A stretch of DNA of 38,344 bases from an uncultured Bacteroidales bacterium (GCA_937915765.1 CALGHE010000071.1:1-38344), one strand, 5' to 3'; positions 15,959 to 24,880 are shown, counted from the first letter of the stretch. Numbers and translations: made by a program. Notes: generated by a model not told the origin, from the sequence alone.

Positions 15959-18900
15959 TCACTTCACAACCACCTTTCTGCATTCCGGACCGACTTTTAC
16001 TATGTACAGTCCCGGAGCCGGAACAGAAACCTCCGCAACATCTGAATTGGCAGTTTTAGAAGCTATCTTTGTTCCTAATACAGAGAATATTTCTACTTGA
16101 CAATCTTTGTCAATATTCTGCAGAACGATGTTTTTGCCGTAAACGCAAATCTGCAGATTTGCTCCATTCGCCTGCGTCTGTTCAGCAGAAGTCATCTCGC
16201 AAGCCACGCTGCCGTTAGGGGCGAGCGGGGTGGCGGTGAAAACAACGTTGCCGTCCAGTCCTACGCACTCGTCGAATAAGGCCAAGCTGTCATGGCCGTC
16301 GGCAATGCGGCCGAAGGACAATCCGGAGCTGTGCGGCTCATAAGTCAAGGAGCTGAGAAGCTCCAAGCTGTCACGATAATAGATTGTCAGGGACACAGTT
16401 TCCGGCACGGTAGCGGCGAGTTTGAAGTTGAGGTGCAGCGGACCTCTCTCCGGCTCATTGTCCGCCCAAAGAAGCTTATATCCGCGAGCCGGCACCACAG
16501 TCTCCGCAAAACCCTTAGGAATAGTGCATTTAGCGGCCTTAGTCACGTTTTCGAATACCAGTCCGGCAAGGTCTATGTCTCGGTCTTCGCCATTATAGAC
16601 CTCTATCCAGTCCGGCGTTTCGCCCAGTTCGTCTTCAACAGTTTGGTTAGAGGCGCAGACTTCGTTCAGATAGAGAGCCGCAGGCACCACAAAGTCCGTG
16701 TCGTGCTCAAAGTAGATGGAGAACTTCAGAACATCAGAGGTCGCAACGGCGGCCATCACATCACCAATATACTTAGAGCCATTTTCAAGCCTGACAACAG
16801 AGTCGTTGATTGCCCACATCCGAATCTTATATCCAGCCGGAACAATAGGTTCAACTTTGACCCTCTCGCCCGAATATCGCCAAGTGTTGTATTTCAGAGA
16901 CTTAACCTCTCTTTTGTTAAGCAGGAACTTGAAGTCAGGAGTCTCCGAATTAGGGAAAACCGGCCTTATCTTTATAGTCACGCTGTCATCGCCCAAGCCA
17001 AACTCTTTTTTGAGCTGGTCAACAACATAGCCCTTTCTCACCTTTGCAAAGTTGCGCATCTCTTCCACGATTTTGTCAAACTCGTCCTGGCTGCCGGGCG
17101 CGCCCAAGAAACCGCTGTTTTTGATAGTTGCGCACATGTCAAGTCTTGTCAGATTCCAGATTGAATCAAGCTTAGTGTCTATCCTTTCGTCTGTGAACTG
17201 ATTTTCAAGTCTGTCAAGATATTGGTCGAGGAACTTCCATCTGAAATCCTCGTTCTTCAGGCATGACTTCAATAGCGTCCACATAGGCTCGTTGCCTTTT
17301 TCAGAAGTGGCAAACTTAATCATGTCCTTATCCACAGAGGTAGCCTTTGACAGGCCGAAATCCGTGTCAAAAAGAATCCAGCGGAATCTTCCGCCATCAT
17401 GTTTCCTCCAAAGCTTTGTATTGTTAGAGACCCAGTCCGTATTGCCGACATACTGTTCAATAATCTGATAATCGACATACTCGTCAATATCCATCATCGC
17501 GTTCAACTCATCATAAAAATCTTCGCTCTCATAATTGTTGCTGGCGTAATCAATCATCTCGTCGTAAGCCTCCCTCGTTCCGGCTTCGCACTGGTAACCA
17601 TAACCGGCGCTCACGCTCATGAAATCGATTTCCTCCTTTTTGAGCCCGTAGTTATGTTCAACATAATCCTCGTTGGTCCGTTCAGTAAGAATCATCATGC
17701 CATAAAAAGCTCCGTTAAGATAAAAAGAGACCGGCTGCGCCACTTGCACATCAAGGTTCATGCCTTCTGTAAGGCTCTGGATAAACATATCCCTCCAGCG
17801 AGGCTGCACATACGAATAGCCATTGCCCCCGTTACGAAGCGCGAGGCTCTCATATTTCTTATATTCACGAGAAGGGAAAAAGTTATCATACTTCATCTTA
17901 GAATTTCCGGAACGTTTGTTCGCTTTGATTTTCAGGCTTTTAGCGACATGAATTCTTGTGCATCCTCCATAAACGCCAATTTCCACCTCCTGATTGTCAA
18001 CCACCTTGCCGTTCAGCATATATTCAAAATTAGCAGAGCGAGTCCAGTCTCGGTTAAAGTTGTAAAGCTCCCTGTAGCAGCTGCCCGGCACACCGTTCGT
18101 GCCCTCCACATAAATGCCAAGCGAGTCGCTGAACATATCCACATTATTAACTGAAAGCGAAACGATAGGAAGCCTTTCGCCGGCGCCCTTGCAAGCGTCG
18201 TAAAACTTGTCCGAATATATAAAGCTGCCGGTAAGAATTTCGCTGAACAGCATGCCGTCCTTATATGCCCTTGCGCGCACCACCGTTGTTTTATCTACCG
18301 AGAATGCGCCTTCATACTTTGTTCCGGTCTCCATAGTGGGAGCGTCTCCGTTCAAGGTATAATAGATTTGCGCTCCGGCAGTTGCGCAAGAAAGCTCAAC
18401 ACTTAGACCTTCTTCATACATGCCGGGCTTGTTGCTTGCAAACGCAGGCTTCGCAACCCTGTTGGAGATAGACGTGACCAAAGGGTCGTTGTCTTTCCCC
18501 GGCGTAGGAATCATGAATCCCTCTTTGCAGTAAGCGATGTGCGGATATTGTTTAGGATAGGCGAACTCTATCGTCTCTTCACCTTTTGAAAGCGAAACCG
18601 AACCAGCGTCCGCCGTGAGTTTCTCTTTCACACTTCCGGCGTAATTGCTGCCAACCAGCTTTGCCGACATGCTGCTCGACTCCTCCTCGCCAAAAAACAG
18701 CAGCGAATAGCCGTTTGGCAAGACGTGCGAAGAGTCCAGCGTCAGGCTCCAGTCCAGCTCGCCCTCCTTCACGTTCGATACCGTCCAGCCCTTCAGGTCC
18801 AGCTCTTCGCCATCATTATAAAACTCGATGTAACCGTCGTAATTATATTTGTCGCTTACGATGGTGGAAACATTGCTCGGCATGATTTCCGTAATGCGAA

Positions 18901-18961
18901 CAGTAGCGTCTGCATTAGAAAAACACGAGAATAGTATTAATATTTGTAATAATCTTTTCAT
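15959..18961 (-). CDS. Secreted CotH-kinase family protein with lamin-tail domains and T9SS sorting domain
   Basis: A 1000-residue exported protein. The start at 18961 (MKRLLQILILFSCF) gives a clean signal peptide. The frame extends 15 codons further without matching one. Order: a lamin-tail domain (VRITEIMPSN, GYIEFYNDGEELDLKGW), then a chitobiase/hexosaminidase C-terminal-type beta domain (SCATAGAQIYYTLNGDAPT). Next comes a CotH kinase-like domain, about 265-600, with SLKIKANKRSG, FYGMMILTERTNEDYV and FRWILFDTDFGLS. A second lamin-tail domain (LYLNEVCASN, DWIEVYNGEDRDIDLAG) and a T9SS sorting domain ending KVVVK follow. CotH proteins in spore formers phosphorylate coat proteins. The target of bacterial surface forms like this is unknown. 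TATATTTG lies 22 bp upstream. Confidence 0.88.
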   Translation of the reverse strand: MKRLLQILILFSCFSNADATVRITEIMPSNVSTIVSDKYNYDGYIEFYNDGEELDLKGWTVSNVKEGELDWSLTLDSSHVLPNGYSLLFFGEEESSSMSAKLVGSNYAGSVKEKLTADAGSVSLSKGEETIEFAYPKQYPHIAYCKEGFMIPTPGKDNDPLVTSISNRVAKPAFASNKPGMYEEGLSVELSCATAGAQIYYTLNGDAPTMETGTKYEGAFSVDKTTVVRARAYKDGMLFSEILTGSFIYSDKFYDACKGAGERLPIVSLSVNNVDMFSDSLGIYVEGTNGVPGSCYRELYNFNRDWTRSANFEYMLNGKVVDNQEVEIGVYGGCTRIHVAKSLKIKANKRSGNSKMKYDNFFPSREYKKYESLALRNGGNGYSYVQPRWRDMFIQSLTEGMNLDVQVAQPVSFYLNGAFYGMMILTERTNEDYVEHNYGLKKEEIDFMSVSAGYGYQCEAGTREAYDEMIDYASNNYESEDFYDELNAMMDIDEYVDYQIIEQYVGNTDWVSNNTKLWRKHDGGRFRWILFDTDFGLSKATSVDKDMIKFATSEKGNEPMWTLLKSCLKNEDFRWKFLDQYLDRLENQFTDERIDTKLDSIWNLTRLDMCATIKNSGFLGAPGSQDEFDKIVEEMRNFAKVRKGYVVDQLKKEFGLGDDSVTIKIRPVFPNSETPDFKFLLNKREVKSLKYNTWRYSGERVKVEPIVPAGYKIRMWAINDSVVRLENGSKYIGDVMAAVATSDVLKFSIYFEHDTDFVVPAALYLNEVCASNQTVEDELGETPDWIEVYNGEDRDIDLAGLVFENVTKAAKCTIPKGFAETVVPARGYKLLWADNEPERGPLHLNFKLAATVPETVSLTIYYRDSLELLSSLTYEPHSSGLSFGRIADGHDSLALFDECVGLDGNVVFTATPLAPNGSVACEMTSAEQTQANGANLQICVYGKNIVLQNIDKDCQVEIFSVLGTKIASKTANSDVAEVSVPAPGLYIVKVGPECRKVVVK

Positions 18962-18982
18962 GCTGTGTAAATTTGATATTCG

Positions 18983-18990
18983 CAAATATA
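18983..18990 (-). promoter_or_regulatory. Putative -7 box for the CotH-like gene
   Basis: The minus-strand word TATATTTG matches TAnnTTTG, 22 bp before the start codon. A TTAG lies 19 bases further upstream as a weak -33. Confidence 0.5.
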
Positions 18991-19139
18991 AGACATTATC
19001 ACACAAATCCTAATAAGTTGAGGGCAAATTGGGCTAAATAATTTGTAAAATAAGAAAAAGTAAGGCTTGGCTCCGTCTAAATGTAACACAGCAAGGAGCT
19101 TTGTGCAGCCTTAAAAGCTTATTTAGCCAGCTTAATTTT

Positions 19140-19170
19140 TTTGTAAAATTACACATTTTATTTAATTTTG
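19140..19170 (+). promoter_or_regulatory. Promoter of the type I restriction-modification locus
   Basis: TTTG (19140-19143), 19 bases and TAATTTTG (19163-19170) match the Bacteroidetes consensus exactly. Transcription would start near 19177, leaving a leader of under 20 bases before hsdM. Confidence 0.65.
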
Positions 19171-19193
19171 TTTATCAGTTTAATTTTATAGCC

Positions 19194-20963
19194 ATGTCAA
19201 TAGAAGAACTTCAGCAGCGAACTGCTGTCAATATACAGGAGAAGGCAAACCTTATCTGGGCGATTGCCGACAAGTTGGCGGGCACTTACAAGCCCCACGA
19301 GTATGGTAACGTCATCCTGCCGATGTGCGTCATCAAGCGTTTTTCTGACACGCTTGCCGGCACCAAGGAGAGGGTGATTGCCAAGAACAAGGAGCTGGAC
19401 AGTAAAAATATTCAGGTTAAGGATGGCTTCTTGCGTGCTGCATCGGGCTACGACTTCTACAACGTGTCGCCCTTCACCTTCGAGGGACTTTTGTCTGATG
19501 CGGAAAACATCGCAGATAACTTCCGCAGTTATCTTAACCACTTCTCTGTCAATGTGATAGATGTTATAGAGAAGTTTGAGTTTGACAAGGAGATTACCAA
19601 GCTGTCTAACAACGGAATCCTCTACAATGTGATTTCTGAGTTCTGCTCCAAAAAGGCGTATATGGGCGCGGACGAGATTTCTGCCGTCGATATGGGCTAC
19701 ATCTTCGAAGAGCTGGTGCGCAAATTCTCCGAAAGTTACGACGAGCACGCCGGAGCGCACTTCACCGCCCGAGACATCATCTATCTGATGGCGGAGGTTT
19801 TGGTTGCTCCTCAAAAGAACGATTTGCAAGAGGAGGGCATCACCGCCACAATGTATGACATGGCTATGGGAACTTCGCAGATGCTCGACTGCCTCTCCGA
19901 AAAACTGTTGCAGATTGATGCAGAGGCGCAGCTGACCGAGTTTGGGCAGGAGCTTAACGAGCAGACCTACGCCATCGCCAAGGCGAACATGCTCATCAAG
20001 GGCGGCGACGCTGATAACATGAAGCATGGCAACACCCTCTCTGACGACAAGTTTGATGGCTACAAGTTCGACTATATCATCTCCAACCCTCCGTTCGGTA
20101 TCGAGTGGAAGAACGAGAAAGCGGCGGTGGAAGCGGAGCACAAGAGAGGCGAGATGGGACGCTTTGGTGCCGGACTGCCTGCCGTGGGCGACTCGCAGCA
20201 GCTCTTTATGCTCAACGGCGTGGCGAAGCTGAAGGAGACCGGCCGAATGGCAATTATCCAAAACGGCTCGCCGCTCTTCAAGGGCGACGCAGGCAGTGGC
20301 GAGAGCAACATACGCGGCTATCTCTTGGAGAACGACTGGCTGGAGGCTATCATTCAGATACCCAACGACATGTTCTACAATACCGGCATTGCCACCTACA
20401 TCTGGATTGTCTCTAAAGACAAATCGGCGGAGCGCGCAGGCAAGGTGCAGCTGATAGACGCCTCGAAATGTTGCGTAAAACGCAGAAAGCCGCTCGGCAA
20501 CAAGCGCAACGAGTTTACGGAAGAGTGCATAAACCTCATCTCCAAAGCGTACAGCAACTTTACGGAGGGCGTTTACGAAGAGGACGCTTTGGTTGTGGAG
20601 AGCAAAATTAAATCGAACGACGATTTTAAATATACCAAAATAGTTGTGGAGCAACCCCTTTGCGACGAAGAGGGCAAACCGATACTCAAAAAGGGCAAAC
20701 CGACGGCAGACAGCAGCAAGCGCGACACCGAGTCTATTCCGTGGACGGAGAAGATTGAGTCATACATGGCAAAGAACGTTTACCCTTACGCGCCTGATGC
20801 GTGGATAGATGAGAAGAAATCAAAGATTGGCTACGAAATACCATTCACTCGTGAGTTTTACAAGTATGTTGCGCCGCGCAGCAGCGAAGAGATATTTGCC
20901 CACCTTCAAGAGTTGGAAAAGGCAGAAAGCGCGCTGATGGCTAAAATAATGAAAGGGAACTGA
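19194..20963 (+). CDS. hsdM: Type I restriction-modification system, DNA methyltransferase subunit
   Basis: A 589-residue N6-adenine methyltransferase subunit. An N-terminal HsdM helical domain (IWAIADKLAG, YGNVILPMCVIKRF) is followed by the SAM-dependent domain. Motif I reads YDMAMGTSQML (221-231) in place of the usual D-P-A-C-G-T-G-G. Motif IV is the standard NPPF (298-301). Altered motif I of this kind recurs in a recognisable HsdM subgroup, so the enzyme is probably active. With HsdS it recognises and methylates host DNA, and with HsdR it cuts unmodified DNA. The start at 19194 (MSIEELQQRT) fits the family and the promoter. An upstream GTG at 19101 does not. The stop is 2 bp before the fic gene. 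Confidence 0.96.
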   Translation: MSIEELQQRTAVNIQEKANLIWAIADKLAGTYKPHEYGNVILPMCVIKRFSDTLAGTKERVIAKNKELDSKNIQVKDGFLRAASGYDFYNVSPFTFEGLLSDAENIADNFRSYLNHFSVNVIDVIEKFEFDKEITKLSNNGILYNVISEFCSKKAYMGADEISAVDMGYIFEELVRKFSESYDEHAGAHFTARDIIYLMAEVLVAPQKNDLQEEGITATMYDMAMGTSQMLDCLSEKLLQIDAEAQLTEFGQELNEQTYAIAKANMLIKGGDADNMKHGNTLSDDKFDGYKFDYIISNPPFGIEWKNEKAAVEAEHKRGEMGRFGAGLPAVGDSQQLFMLNGVAKLKETGRMAIIQNGSPLFKGDAGSGESNIRGYLLENDWLEAIIQIPNDMFYNTGIATYIWIVSKDKSAERAGKVQLIDASKCCVKRRKPLGNKRNEFTEECINLISKAYSNFTEGVYEEDALVVESKIKSNDDFKYTKIVVEQPLCDEEGKPILKKGKPTADSSKRDTESIPWTEKIESYMAKNVYPYAPDAWIDEKKSKIGYEIPFTREFYKYVAPRSSEEIFAHLQELEKAESALMAKIMKGN

Positions 20964-20965
20964 GT

Positions 20966-21958
20966 ATGTACACTCCGCCATTTGTTATAACGTCTAAGGC
21001 TATAAATCTGATAGCAGAAATTTCGTCGCTCATTGAGCGATACGCGATTCGGCTGGAAATGCAAGACGGCTTGCGTTTGCGTAAGGCAAATCGTATAAAA
21101 ACCATACATAGTTCGTTGGCGATTGAGGGAAATAACCTATCGGAAGCAGAGGTTGAAGACATCCTGAACGGAAAGCATATTGTAGCCCCTTTGCGAGAGA
21201 TTCAAGAAGTGAAGAATGCAATCCGCACCTACGAATTGTATGAGACTCTCAATCCGTTTGACATAAACGACCTGCGTCGTGCGCATGGTGTGATGATGGA
21301 GGCGCTTACTGAAGATGCAGGAAACTTTAGGCGAGGAGGTGTGGGCGTGTATTCCGAAAAAGGAGTTGTGCATATTGCTCCACCTGCAGAACGTGTGCCG
21401 ACTCTGATGGCTGATTTATTTGAGTGGTTGCGCTCAACCGACGACCATTTGCTTATTCGCAGTTGCGTGTTTCACTACGAATTTGAATTTATCCATCCTT
21501 TTAGTGATGGAAACGGACGCATGGGGCGTTTGTGGCAGTCACTCATCTTAGGAGAGTTGCATCCGCTGTTTGCGCATTTACCAGTGGAGAATATGGTATA
21601 TGCCAACCAGCAAAACTATTACGATGCTATTCAAGCAAGCACAAAAAACGGCGAGTCCGGACCGTTCATCGACTTTATGCTACAAGAAATTCTGAACACA
21701 TTAAGTCGGTACAAAGGCGAAAATATTGAAGAAGTTCGGGATAAAATTCGGGATAAAATTCGGGATAACTTCGGGATAACATCGGCACAAATAATAGAGT
21801 TTGTATTAACACAACCTGCCATCACGTTAGATGCCATTGCAGAAGAGATGCACTGCACGCGACGGACGGTAGAGAAACATGTGAAAGCGCTTCGCGAGGC
21901 AGGCGTATTGCAGCGTGTGGGAGGTAATAAAAACGGACATTGGGAGGTGAATCTATGA
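20966..21958 (+). CDS. Fic family protein between hsdM and hsdS
   Basis: A 330-residue Fic-domain protein. Fic enzymes typically transfer AMP from ATP to target-protein hydroxyls. The catalytic motif is complete, HPFSDGNGRMGR starting at His177. An N-terminal inhibitory motif, SLAIEGN (Ser50...Glu54-Gly55), marks a class II, self-inhibited enzyme. The last 65 residues form a winged helix-turn-helix (LDAIAEEMHCTRRTVEKHVKAL), suggesting DNA binding or autoregulation. A short tandem repeat encodes RDKIRDKIRDN just before it. It begins 2 bp after hsdM and its stop overlaps the hsdS start (ATGA), so it is translated within the RM operon. Confidence 0.93.
   Translation: MYTPPFVITSKAINLIAEISSLIERYAIRLEMQDGLRLRKANRIKTIHSSLAIEGNNLSEAEVEDILNGKHIVAPLREIQEVKNAIRTYELYETLNPFDINDLRRAHGVMMEALTEDAGNFRRGGVGVYSEKGVVHIAPPAERVPTLMADLFEWLRSTDDHLLIRSCVFHYEFEFIHPFSDGNGRMGRLWQSLILGELHPLFAHLPVENMVYANQQNYYDAIQASTKNGESGPFIDFMLQEILNTLSRYKGENIEEVRDKIRDKIRDNFGITSAQIIEFVLTQPAITLDAIAEEMHCTRRTVEKHVKALREAGVLQRVGGNKNGHWEVNL
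21737..21781 (+). repeat. Short tandem repeat inside fic
   Basis: The 12-base unit cgggataaaatt is repeated, then degenerates to cgggataac, between the Fic domain and the winged helix. Gain or loss of a 12-base unit would change the linker length by four residues without shifting the frame. Confidence 0.7.
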
Positions 21959-23259
21959 GCAGAACAATGAAAGATAGCGGTATTGAGTGGATTGGCGACG
22001 TGCCGGAAGAGTGGGAGGTGAGAAAAATTAAATATCTCTCTCAAGTTGTAAGAGGAGGATCTCCTCGTCCCGCAGGAGATTCAAGATATTATGGAGGAAA
22101 TATCCCTTTTATGAAGGTTGCAGACATCACAAAAGATGATAAAATGTATGTAGATTCTTGTGAATTTTCCATAAAAGAAGCTGGATTATCTAATACACGA
22201 ATGATTAATCCCCAAACACTTTTACTTACAAACAGTGGGGCAACATTGGGTGTTCCTAAAATTAACACATTTTCTACTACATTCAATGATGGAATAGCTG
22301 CGTTTCTAAATTTGAGCAAGAAATTAGACTTAAAGTTTGCTTATTACTCATTAAAGGCAAGGACTAAATTTTTTTTAGATTCCGCTTCGTTGGGTATAGG
22401 ACAACCAAACCTCAATACAGATATAATTGGTTCAACATTTTTGACTCTTCCCCCTCTCGCCGAGCAGCACCTTATAGCCACATTTCTCGACAAGAAGTGT
22501 TCCGAAATAGATTCGTTGATAGAGTTGCAAGAGCAGATGATAGAGGAGTTGAAGGCTTACAAGCAGTCGGTTATCACCGAAGTCGTAACCAAAGGCTTAA
22601 ACCCCGATGCACCAATGCGTGATAGTGGCATCGAATGGATAGGTCAAATCCCCGAGCATTGGGAGGTTGGAAAGATGAAAAACATAGCAACAGGATTTTC
22701 GAATGGAACTTCTACGACACAATTAACTAATGAAGAGAGTCCTTATGCTGTTACTCGTATTGAGACTATTTCAACGGGAAATATCAATTACGAAAAGGTG
22801 GGATATGTGCCGTTCTTTGAGGGCATAAACAAGTATGAACTTGTCAAAGGTGATATTCTAATAAGCAACATCAATAGCCTTGAGAGAGTAGGAAATAGTG
22901 CAATGTACAACGGAGAGCAAACATTGTATCACGGAATGAATCTTCTTCGTGTTCATACAAACGATAAGATGATTGCTTTATATCTTCATTACTATTTGCG
23001 TTCAAAGGCATTTTTGGAGCAGATGAAGTCTTGTTGCAATCACGCTATCAACCAAGTTTCTGTTTCATCTTCAACACTCAAGAACTTGTTTGTGGCGATA
23101 CCTAACATTGCCGAGCAGCAAGCCATTGCCGACTACTTAGACAAGAAGTGTGGTGAGATTGATGAGTTGATTACCATCAAGCAACAGAAGATAGAGAGCC
23201 TCAAGGAATATAAGAAGTCGGTTATTTATGAATATGTGACGGGGAAACGTGAGGTGTAG
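21955..23259 (+). CDS. hsdS: Type I restriction-modification system, specificity subunit
   Basis: A 434-residue HsdS with the classical two-half layout. Each half opens with an equivalent segment: KDSGIEWIGDVPEEWEV near the N-terminus and RDSGIEWIGQIPEHWEV at about residue 221. Each half has a target-recognition domain and ends with a coiled coil (LAEQHLIATFLDKKCSEID and IAEQQAIADYLDKKCGEID). The two target-recognition domains read the two parts of a bipartite DNA site. The start at 21955 is preferred because it overlaps the fic stop (ATGA) and has GGAGGT 6 bp upstream. A TTG at 21940 also opens the frame. The stop codon lies inside the first of three palindromic repeats. Confidence 0.95.
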   Translation: MSRTMKDSGIEWIGDVPEEWEVRKIKYLSQVVRGGSPRPAGDSRYYGGNIPFMKVADITKDDKMYVDSCEFSIKEAGLSNTRMINPQTLLLTNSGATLGVPKINTFSTTFNDGIAAFLNLSKKLDLKFAYYSLKARTKFFLDSASLGIGQPNLNTDIIGSTFLTLPPLAEQHLIATFLDKKCSEIDSLIELQEQMIEELKAYKQSVITEVVTKGLNPDAPMRDSGIEWIGQIPEHWEVGKMKNIATGFSNGTSTTQLTNEESPYAVTRIETISTGNINYEKVGYVPFFEGINKYELVKGDILISNINSLERVGNSAMYNGEQTLYHGMNLLRVHTNDKMIALYLHYYLRSKAFLEQMKSCCNHAINQVSVSSSTLKNLFVAIPNIAEQQAIADYLDKKCGEIDELITIKQQKIESLKEYKKSVIYEYVTGKREV

Positions 23260-23419
23260 GGGCGAATCGCATTCGCCCAGTTGCGTGATCGAATATTTAC
23301 GAATATGTGTGCAGGTACCCGTAGGGGCGAATCGCATTCGCCCAGTTGCATGTCCGCAGTATTCACGGCAGGGTCAAAAAACGCCAAGGCGTAGGGGCGA
23401 ATCGCATTCGCCCTGTTGC
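23256..23419. repeat. Three copies of a 29-bp palindrome-containing repeat after hsdS
   Basis: Copies of gtaggggcgaatcgcattcg plus ccc(a/t)gttgc start at 23256, 23321 and 23391, spaced 65 and 70 bp apart. The core gggcgaat-cgc-attcgccc is a perfect hairpin. The first copy contains the hsdS stop codon. They resemble repetitive extragenic palindromes and may end or stabilise the hsdM-fic-hsdS transcript. Confidence 0.85.
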
Positions 23420-23459
23420 ATATCCGCAATATTTACCCATGTAAAAAAACGCATCGTCC

Positions 23460-23552
23460 CAGTCGAAAAACCTGTCACACTGTGACACATTTTTCGATTA
23501 GGAGGCAAAGAATATCAGGCAGGGGGAAGTAGGTATTTGCAGAAAACTTGTA
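23460..23552 (+). repeat. Direct repeat D, copy 1, upstream of the ATPase gene
   Basis: This 93-bp block aligns without gaps to 24881-24973, with about 10 differences. It begins with a near-palindrome (tcgaaaaacctgtcacac and its inverse) and ends cagaaaacttgta. Together the two copies bracket the ATPase gene, making a 1421-bp repeat-to-repeat unit. Confidence 0.9.
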
Positions 23553-23596
23553 TATTTGTAATCGAAAAACCTGTCACAATGTGACATAAATTTCGA
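23551..23596 (+). promoter_or_regulatory. Promoter box with overlapping palindromic operator, ATPase gene
   Basis: TATATTTG (23551-23558) matches the -7 consensus. Immediately downstream, at the expected transcription start, a dyad spans 23562-23596. Its core is TGTCAC-AAT-GTGACA and its outer arms are tcgaaa/tttcga. The same dyad occurs at 23463-23496 and 24884-24919. A repressor site or a 5' hairpin in the mRNA would both fit. Confidence 0.55.
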
Positions 23597-23601
23597 ATAG
23601 G

Positions 23602-24858
23602 ATGAAAAGGATAGAAAGAGAAAAATATCTGAATGATTTGATTTCATTGATGGGAAATGGTATGATAAAAGTCATAACAGGAATGCGTAGATGTGGTAAA
23701 TCGTATCTTTTGTTTGAGATTTTTTCATCATACTTGGAGAGCAATGGGGTGGCATCTGATCATATTATCAAGATTGATTTGGAGGATTACAAGAACAAGT
23801 CTCTAAGAAATCCTGATAACATTTATAATTATGTGGAGAGCAGCATCACAGACAATGATACTTATTACATTCTTCTTGACGAAGTGCAAATGCTTGATGA
23901 CTTTGTTGATGTTCTGAATGGATTCCTGAAAAAACAAAATGTGGATGTTTATGTGACAGGGAGCAATGCAAAGTTTTTGTCTAAAGATGTTATTACAGAA
24001 TTTAGAGGAAGAGGTTTTGAGGTGCGAGTATATCCGCTTAGTTTTAGCGAATATATGTCTGTGTATCAAGGCTCGTTGCAGTCCGGTATCAATGAGTACA
24101 TGTTGTATGGAGGTCTTCCTCAAATCTTGTCATATAATACAGAAGAGCATAAGGCTTTATTCTTAAAGTCTTTGTTTGCAGAGACTTATATAAAAGATAT
24201 AAAAGAACGTTACAACATAAAAAAGGATGACGATTTGGAAGAGTTGATAAACATAGTCGCTTCCGGAATAGGAACACTGACAAATCCGAATAGGTTATCC
24301 AATACATTCAAGAGTGAAAAGAGATCTTCTATATCGTATGATACAGTAAAGGATTACATGGAGTACTTATGCGATTCTTTTATCGTTGAAAAGACAGAAC
24401 GCTACGATGTGAAAGGGAAGAACTATATCAATTCTCTTCATAAGTATTATTTTATGGATTTAGGGTTGCGCAATGCACGTCTAAACTTCAGGCAGTTTGA
24501 AAAGACACATTTGCTCGAAAATCTTATTTACAATGAGTTGAGAATGCGCGGATACAACATAGATGTCGGCGTAGTACCTTCTGTAATAAGGAACAAAGAC
24601 GGAAACCAGCAGCGCGCCAATTATGAAATAGATTTTGTGTGCAATGCAGGCAGCAGACGCTATTATATACAATCGGCATATCGCATGGAGAGTGATGATA
24701 AAATTAAGCAAGAAAAAACATCTCTGTTAAAAGTTGACGATTCATTTAAAAAGATTATCGTTGTTGGAGATGAGATGCCAATCACAAGAGATGATAACGG
24801 AATCACGATAATTAATATTTATGATTTCTTATTGAAATCTAACTCATTAGAATTGTAG
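23602..24858 (+). CDS. AAA ATPase with DUF4143 C-terminal domain
   Basis: A 418-residue ATP-binding protein of the AAA_14/DUF4143 group. Walker A is GMRRCGKS (27-34). Walker B is YYILLDEVQ with Asp93-Glu94, followed by a sensor-like VYVTGSNAKFLS. The second half has the DUF4143 pattern: YGGLPQIL, then YYFMDLGLRNARL, and a restriction-endonuclease-like end with YEIDFVCN and YYIQSAYR. The function of this family is not established. Members are common, often recently transferred and frequently near defence or toxin genes. It sits alone between two copies of a 93-bp direct repeat, with its own promoter-like and operator-like sequence, so it looks like a cassette inside the restriction-modification locus. 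Confidence 0.85.
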   Translation: MKRIEREKYLNDLISLMGNGMIKVITGMRRCGKSYLLFEIFSSYLESNGVASDHIIKIDLEDYKNKSLRNPDNIYNYVESSITDNDTYYILLDEVQMLDDFVDVLNGFLKKQNVDVYVTGSNAKFLSKDVITEFRGRGFEVRVYPLSFSEYMSVYQGSLQSGINEYMLYGGLPQILSYNTEEHKALFLKSLFAETYIKDIKERYNIKKDDDLEELINIVASGIGTLTNPNRLSNTFKSEKRSSISYDTVKDYMEYLCDSFIVEKTERYDVKGKNYINSLHKYYFMDLGLRNARLNFRQFEKTHLLENLIYNELRMRGYNIDVGVVPSVIRNKDGNQQRANYEIDFVCNAGSRRYYIQSAYRMESDDKIKQEKTSLLKVDDSFKKIIVVGDEMPITRDDNGITIINIYDFLLKSNSLEL

Positions 24859-24880
24859 CACTCTGCGATTTTATTTTATG

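Noticed and set aside
16292..18154. Long plus-strand open frames opposite the CotH-like gene
   Set aside because: They lie entirely within a multi-domain gene on the other strand and show no recognisable protein features.
19197..20654. 485-residue open frame on the minus strand opposite hsdM
   Set aside because: It is an antisense shadow of a well-recognised gene. Its composition (Val/Leu/Arg/His-rich) has no family motif or start signal.
23256..23419. CRISPR-like pattern of three 29-bp repeats with 36-41 bp spacers
   Set aside because: Only three copies, each containing a strong palindrome. The spacers share similarity with one another (ttgca.gtccgca.tatt-type words), and no cas genes are present. 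REP-like repeats fit better.
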